Positions 15,849-19,297 of a stretch of DNA of 19,297 nt are shown here, piece after piece. The position numbers and the translations under genes were made by a program. Position 1 is the stretch's first letter, and each line of letters opens with the position of its first letter. Source of the stretch: Chloroflexota bacterium (GTDB taxonomy: Bacteria; Chloroflexota; Anaerolineae; UBA4142); the NCBI GenBank assembly GCA_023381515.1, contig JAMCQI010000078.1, forward strand, positions 1 to 19,297, read 5' to 3'. Under the pieces are notes generated by a model. It did no database searches. It was not told the DNA's origin and worked only from the letters and a program-made list of their open reading frames with translations.

Positions 15849-15955
15849 TTGCACGGCTTGAGCAGCAACGCGATGGCGGACCATGTCGCCGCCTTAACGC
15901 GGGAGTTGTCGGCCTATGTGAAGCCTTGCGGAACGGGATCTATATAAGGAGGGTA

Positions 15956-16018
15956 ATGGCTATTCCTTGCACACTAGAATCTAGAGGCCGGTTCTCACGC
16001 TGTGCACGTGCTCCGTGA
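15956..16018 (+). CDS. Possible 20-codon small ORF
   Basis: ATG GCT ATT CCT follows an excellent Shine-Dalgarno AAGGAGGG with short spacing. The frame ends at TGA 16016-16018, giving a 20-residue peptide (MAIPCTLESRGRFSRCARAP). It has two cysteines and a basic tail and resembles nothing I recognise. No clear promoter lies upstream, so the ribosome-binding site is the only support. Confidence 0.25.
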   Translation: MAIPCTLESRGRFSRCARAP

Positions 16019-16374
16019 CGATATCCGAGGGACCGGTCCGACCGAACTTGATTCATTCAACTGTTTTCAAGCCGGCTTTTCAAGAGCTCGATTTTCCCTG
16101 AGAAAATCGCCGTTTGAGACCGCGAGACTTACTCCTTGGCGGGTTTTCAAGTTGGCGGGACACCGGCCTGCATACAAGCGTACGGCAAGCGCGGGCGCGC
16201 AACAACTGCAGACATGTCGCAAGGTGCGTTGGACGGTTGCCTGTGGTTGAGCGTAACAAGATATCCGGTCTTGTATGTGGAGACTTGCAAACCTCTGGAA
16301 TTCTCGACGTCCCGCTGCAATCGTTCGCGTATCGGCTCGGACGCGATCTGCGGACCGTGCTAACGCCGGCGGAC

Positions 16375-16439
16375 GAAAAAAAGACAACGCGGCGGCGCGC
16401 CGCAACAAGAGGGCCGCCGCCGCGTTTGGCCGCGTACCA
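16375..16439 (-). ncRNA. Predicted small RNA (about 65 nt)
   Basis: Leftward transcription from the strong promoter at 16446-16474 would start near 16439. It would end in a T-tract after a GC-rich hairpin, leaving an RNA of about 65 bases that is almost entirely one stem-loop. No open reading frame fits. Alternatives are a leader with attenuation for the operon at 15768, with a 600-base leader, or a decoy terminator protecting that operon. I recognise no known RNA family. Confidence 0.45.
16376..16426 (-). terminator. Rho-independent terminator, leftward
   Basis: AACGCGGCGGC (16386-16396) pairs perfectly over 11 bp with GCCGCCGCGTT (16416-16426). Three bases after the stem on the minus strand a run of seven T begins (A-run 16376-16382 on the plus strand). 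Confidence 0.7.
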
Positions 16440-16445
16440 CCTGCT

Positions 16446-16474
16446 ATTGTATCAGAACTGGTGTTCTATGTCAA
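16446..16474 (-). promoter_or_regulatory. Near-consensus leftward promoter
   Basis: On the minus strand TTGACA (16469-16474) and TACAAT (16446-16451) are separated by exactly 17 bp. No protein gene follows before the terminator at 16376-16426. Confidence 0.75.
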
Positions 16475-16480
16475 GTGCGT

Positions 16481-16515
16481 TTCGAATCGTTGCGGTTCGA
16501 ATCGTGTTCGAATCG
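16481..16515. repeat. Three TTCGAATCG repeats
   Basis: Identical 9-mers at 16481-16489, 16496-16504 and 16507-16515, each with a palindromic TTCGAA core. They end 7 bp upstream of the -35 of the leftward promoter, the place of an activator or cooperative repressor site. Confidence 0.7.
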
Positions 16516-16806
16516 CGGTGAGACTGTATGTGATACATGTGACACGAGTCCCCGTGCTTTGGCTGAACGCACGGATTGATTTGCTGCTAGTAAGCGGTTC
16601 CTCGCAAACGGGACTTGACCTTGCCGCGACGATTGGCGCGCTTGGACTGAGCGCCTGGTCGTGCGGCGTTCGAGCCGCTGGCGAAGCGGTCGCGACGTCC
16701 GCGTGCCTAGACGCGGGTTCTCTTCAGCAAAAACTCGGACCCAACGGAGTTTCCCTTAAAGATTCGGGTCGGAAGCTCAAGCGCACGCATCGCGTGAAAG
16801 AATGTG

Positions 16807-16815
16807 TGCTATAAT
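16807..16815 (+). promoter_or_regulatory. dnaE promoter, extended -10
   Basis: TGCTATAAT, a perfect TATAAT (16810-16815) with a TGn extension; no good -35 is visible at 17 bp. The leader to the ATG at 16887 would be about 65 bases. Confidence 0.6.
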
Positions 16816-16886
16816 GAGCGCGAGCCCGCGTCCGAACAAACCACTAGGAATTGCTTTCTCTCTGGCACATCGCCGCAACGAGCCTT

Positions 16887-19297
16887 ATGTCTGATTTTGT
16901 CCATCTGCATTGTCACAGCGAATACAGCCTGCTCGACGGTCTGCCGCACCCCAAAGACCTCGCCGAGCGCGCGGCGGAATTGCACCAGCCTGCGCTCGCG
17001 CTGACCGATCACGGGTCGATGTTCGCGGCAGTCGAATTCTACGACGCGTGCAAGAACGCGGGAATCAAGCCGATCATCGGCGTGGAGGCGTACCTCGCGC
17101 GTCGCGGCATGAAAGACCGTGAGGCGAAGGAAGACCGCAACTCGTACCATCTCCTGCTCCTGGCGGAGAACGACGAAGGGTACCACAATCTGCTCAAGCT
17201 GGTCTCCGCCGCCGAGCTGGAAGGCTTTTACTACTATCCGCGGGTCGACCATGATCTGTTGGCGAAGCACAGCGCCGGCATCGTCTGCACGACCGGCTGC
17301 CCGTCGGCCGAAGTGCCGCGGCTGGTGCACGACGGGCGGATCGAAGACGCGCGCAAGGCGCTGGGCTGGTTCAAAGAGGTCTTTGCGGACCGCTTTTACG
17401 TGGAGCTGCAAGAGCACGGCATCGCCGAGTTTGCCGGCCTGAACAAGCAGTTGATCGGGCTGGCAAAAGAATTCGAGCTGCCCCTGGTCGCGACGAACGA
17501 CGCGCACTATTTGCGTCCCGAGGACGCCACAGCCCAAGACATTTTGCTCTGCATCCAGACGAACACCGTGGTGACCGATCCCAAACGGATGCGGATGGAC
17601 GGCAGCGATTACTATTTGAAACCGACCGACGAGATGCGTGAGGTGTGGCGCGAGGTGCCGCGCGCGATCGCGAACACCCTGTCGATCGCGGAGCGGTGCA
17701 ACGTCGACCTGGATTTCAAAGGGTATCGGCTGCCGAATTTTCCGGTGCCGGAAGGGTTTACGGCGGCGACCTATCTGCGGGAGCTGTGCGAACAGGGATT
17801 TCGGAAATACTATCCGGAAGCGAGCGCGACCGCGCGCGACCGGCTGGAGTACGAGCTCGGCATCATCAACAAGATGGGGTTCGACACTTATTTTCTCATC
17901 GTGTGGGACCTGTGCCGCGCCGCGCGCGAGATGGATATCTGGTACAACGTGCGCGGCTCCGCCGCCGGCTCGATCGCGGCCTACTGCTGCGGCATTACGA
18001 ACCTCGATCCGCTCAAGCACCGCTTGATCTTCGAACGGTTTCTCAACCCCGACCGGATCTCGATGCCGGATATCGACCTGGATTTTCCGGACGACCGCCG
18101 GCAGGAGCTGATCGAATACACGGTGAACAAGTACGGCCGCGCGAACGTCGCGCAGATCGTGACGTTCGGAACGCTCGGCGCCAAAGCGGCGATCCGGGAC
18201 GTCGGCCGGGCGCTCGACTATCCCTTGAGCGAGGTGGACCGCGTCGCCAAGCTGGTCCCGGGAGGGCCGCACGTCAAGCTGGACGAATCGCTCGAAAAGG
18301 TCCCGGAGCTGAACGAGCTGTACGAGACGAACGACTATTTGCGCAAGCTGATCGACAACGCACGCCTGCTGGAGGGAGTGGCGCGGCACGCCAGCACGCA
18401 CGCGGCCGGCGTCGTAGTCGCCGACAAGCCGATTGTCGACTACGTGCCCCTGCACCGTCCGACCAAAGGGGACGAGACGACCGGCTTTCCAGTCACGCAG
18501 TTCGAGATGGGCATCCTCGAGCGCGTCGGCTTGCTCAAGATGGACTATTTGGGGCTGGCGACGCTCTCGATCATGCGCCGCACCTGCGAGCTGATCGCCG
18601 AGCGGCACGGCGTGACGTACGATTTGAGCAACATCCCGGTCGAAGACCCGGAGGCGTTCGACCTGTTGTCACGCGGCGACGTCACGGGCGTGTTTCAGGT
18701 GGAAGGCGCGGGGCTGCGCGGGGTGTTGACGCGGATGAAGCCGAACCGCTTCGACCACATCGTCGCGGCGATCAGCCTCTACCGTCCGGGCCCGATGGAC
18801 AAGATTCCCAGTTACATCGACCGGATGCACGGCCGGGAAACCGTCGTATACGACCATCCGAGCCTGGAGCCGATCTTCGACGAGACGTACGGGGTCATGG
18901 TCTATCAGGAACAGATCATGCGAATGGCGATGGACGTCGCGGGCTATACGGCGGCCGAAGCGGACCTACTGCGCAAGGCGGTGGGAAAGAAGGACAAGGA
19001 AAAGCTGCTCAAGGAGCACGATCGTTTCGTCGAACGATCGGTTGAGCAGGGAGTGATCGATCGGACGATCGGCGAGAAACTGTTCGAGGACGTCACGTTC
19101 TTCGCCCGATACGGATTCAACAAGGCGCACGCGGCCGACTACGCGGTGCTGACGTGCCAGACCGCATTTCTCAAGGCGCATTATCCGCTGGAGTACATGA
19201 CCGCCCTGCTCACCACCGAAACCGGCAACATCGAAAAGGTGGGGCAGCTCGTGAGCGAGGCGAGGCGGATGGGGATCGACGTTTCTGCGCCGGAGCG
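16887..19297 (+). CDS. dnaE: DNA polymerase III subunit alpha (partial, runs off the window)
   Basis: The replicative polymerase subunit; 803 codons of a protein normally near 1,150 residues are present. Residues about 4-270 form the PHP domain with what looks like a complete metal set: H6, H8 and H10 in VHLHCHSEY, D41-H42 (LTDHG), E67 (GVEAY), H88 (YHLLLL), the GCPSAE cysteine and a late NDAHY. The polymerase palm has PDIDLDF (D395, D397) and KMDYLGL (D553), which align with E. coli D401/D403/D555. Other landmarks are RGSAAGSIAAY, SLYRPGPMDKIPSYI, GVMVYQEQIM and FNKAHAADYAVL. Missing at the right edge are the helix-hairpin-helix, OB-fold and C-terminal parts. The Shine-Dalgarno sequence is weak (GAG 7 bases upstream), but the start fits the family N-terminus. 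Confidence 0.97.
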   Translation, partial: MSDFVHLHCHSEYSLLDGLPHPKDLAERAAELHQPALALTDHGSMFAAVEFYDACKNAGIKPIIGVEAYLARRGMKDREAKEDRNSYHLLLLAENDEGYHNLLKLVSAAELEGFYYYPRVDHDLLAKHSAGIVCTTGCPSAEVPRLVHDGRIEDARKALGWFKEVFADRFYVELQEHGIAEFAGLNKQLIGLAKEFELPLVATNDAHYLRPEDATAQDILLCIQTNTVVTDPKRMRMDGSDYYLKPTDEMREVWREVPRAIANTLSIAERCNVDLDFKGYRLPNFPVPEGFTAATYLRELCEQGFRKYYPEASATARDRLEYELGIINKMGFDTYFLIVWDLCRAAREMDIWYNVRGSAAGSIAAYCCGITNLDPLKHRLIFERFLNPDRISMPDIDLDFPDDRRQELIEYTVNKYGRANVAQIVTFGTLGAKAAIRDVGRALDYPLSEVDRVAKLVPGGPHVKLDESLEKVPELNELYETNDYLRKLIDNARLLEGVARHASTHAAGVVVADKPIVDYVPLHRPTKGDETTGFPVTQFEMGILERVGLLKMDYLGLATLSIMRRTCELIAERHGVTYDLSNIPVEDPEAFDLLSRGDVTGVFQVEGAGLRGVLTRMKPNRFDHIVAAISLYRPGPMDKIPSYIDRMHGRETVVYDHPSLEPIFDETYGVMVYQEQIMRMAMDVAGYTAAEADLLRKAVGKKDKEKLLKEHDRFVERSVEQGVIDRTIGEKLFEDVTFFARYGFNKAHAADYAVLTCQTAFLKAHYPLEYMTALLTTETGNIEKVGQLVSEARRMGIDVSAPE

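Larger units (their letters stand above)
15849..16886. other. Gene-poor region upstream of dnaE
   Basis: About 1 kb without a convincing protein gene. Plus-strand frames here (for example 16275-16814) lack Shine-Dalgarno sites and domain signals. It does contain the operon promoter just left of it, a 20-codon small ORF, a leftward promoter/terminator unit at 16376-16474, three TTCGAATCG repeats, two ATGTGA repeats and the dnaE promoter. Confidence 0.6.

Noticed and set aside
16481..16542. CRISPR-like or LexA-box interpretation of the repeats
   Set aside because: The units are only 9 bp with 2-6 bp between them and no spacers; the arrangement does not fit the CGAAC-n4-GTTCG LexA site.
16275..16814. 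179-codon plus-strand frame upstream of dnaE
   Set aside because: It crosses the terminator hairpin and repeat cluster and ends in the dnaE -10 box; no domain or Shine-Dalgarno sequence.
16809..18608. 599-codon minus-strand open frame
   Set aside because: It is antisense to dnaE, arginine-rich and has no domain; a by-product of GC-rich codon usage in dnaE.

Overview
The window reads as chromosomal DNA of a GC-rich bacterium, most likely a member of the Chloroflexota. This is an inference from the style of the DnaE protein, from the terpene-cyclase-like helical repeat protein often labelled 'NifH' in that phylum, and from DUF1684/amidase gene content. No rRNA or tRNA is present to confirm it. 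Most of the window is an accessory region lying beside a core gene, dnaE, which runs off the right edge.

Layout: (1) 1-1456, an ISKra4-type insertion sequence whose left inverted repeat starts at base 1. Its transposase is split by a +1 frame change at a T5C5 run. (2) 1471-2153, a DUF6364 antitoxin / PIN toxin pair with what looks like a leaderless promoter. (3) 2194-2347, a stranded DUF1684 gene tail. (4) 2546-6176, leftward genes for an aldo/keto reductase, a cupin, a cyclophilin-fold lipoprotein, a zinc alcohol dehydrogenase and a DUF2255 protein. They are divergent from an AraC_N-type activator (6497-7450), an arrangement that recalls E. coli yqhC / yqhD-dkgA. (5) 7532-10280, a decayed zone with a leftward terminator, a possible recombinase remnant, two more DUF1684 tails that are 49/49 identical over their core, a frameshifted NAD(P)-binding gene and an intact helical-repeat protein. 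(6) 10451-11232, a second toxin-antitoxin pair (UPF0175 / DUF3368). (7) 11271-15848, a four-gene leftward operon behind a near-consensus promoter: a glycoside-hydrolase/amidase fusion, a companion protein with the same C-terminal repeat, an intact DUF1684 protein and a protein with a cysteine-rich centre. (8) 15849-16886, about 1 kb without a convincing gene. It contains a self-contained leftward promoter/terminator unit that looks like a small RNA gene, preceded by three copies of TTCGAATCG. (9) 16887 to the end, dnaE.

How the genes work together: the AraC cluster looks like a reactive-aldehyde/electrophile detoxification regulon. The GH/amidase operon looks like a cell-wall-cleaving system whose proteins share an unrecognised module of about 60 residues. 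The IS, two toxin-antitoxin pairs, recombinase remnant, frameshifted gene and scattered DUF1684 tails all mark a recombination-prone segment next to dnaE. The observations most worth following are the scattered DUF1684 tails, the promoter-repeat-terminator cassette at 16376-16515 and the shared repeat module in the wall-degradation operon.
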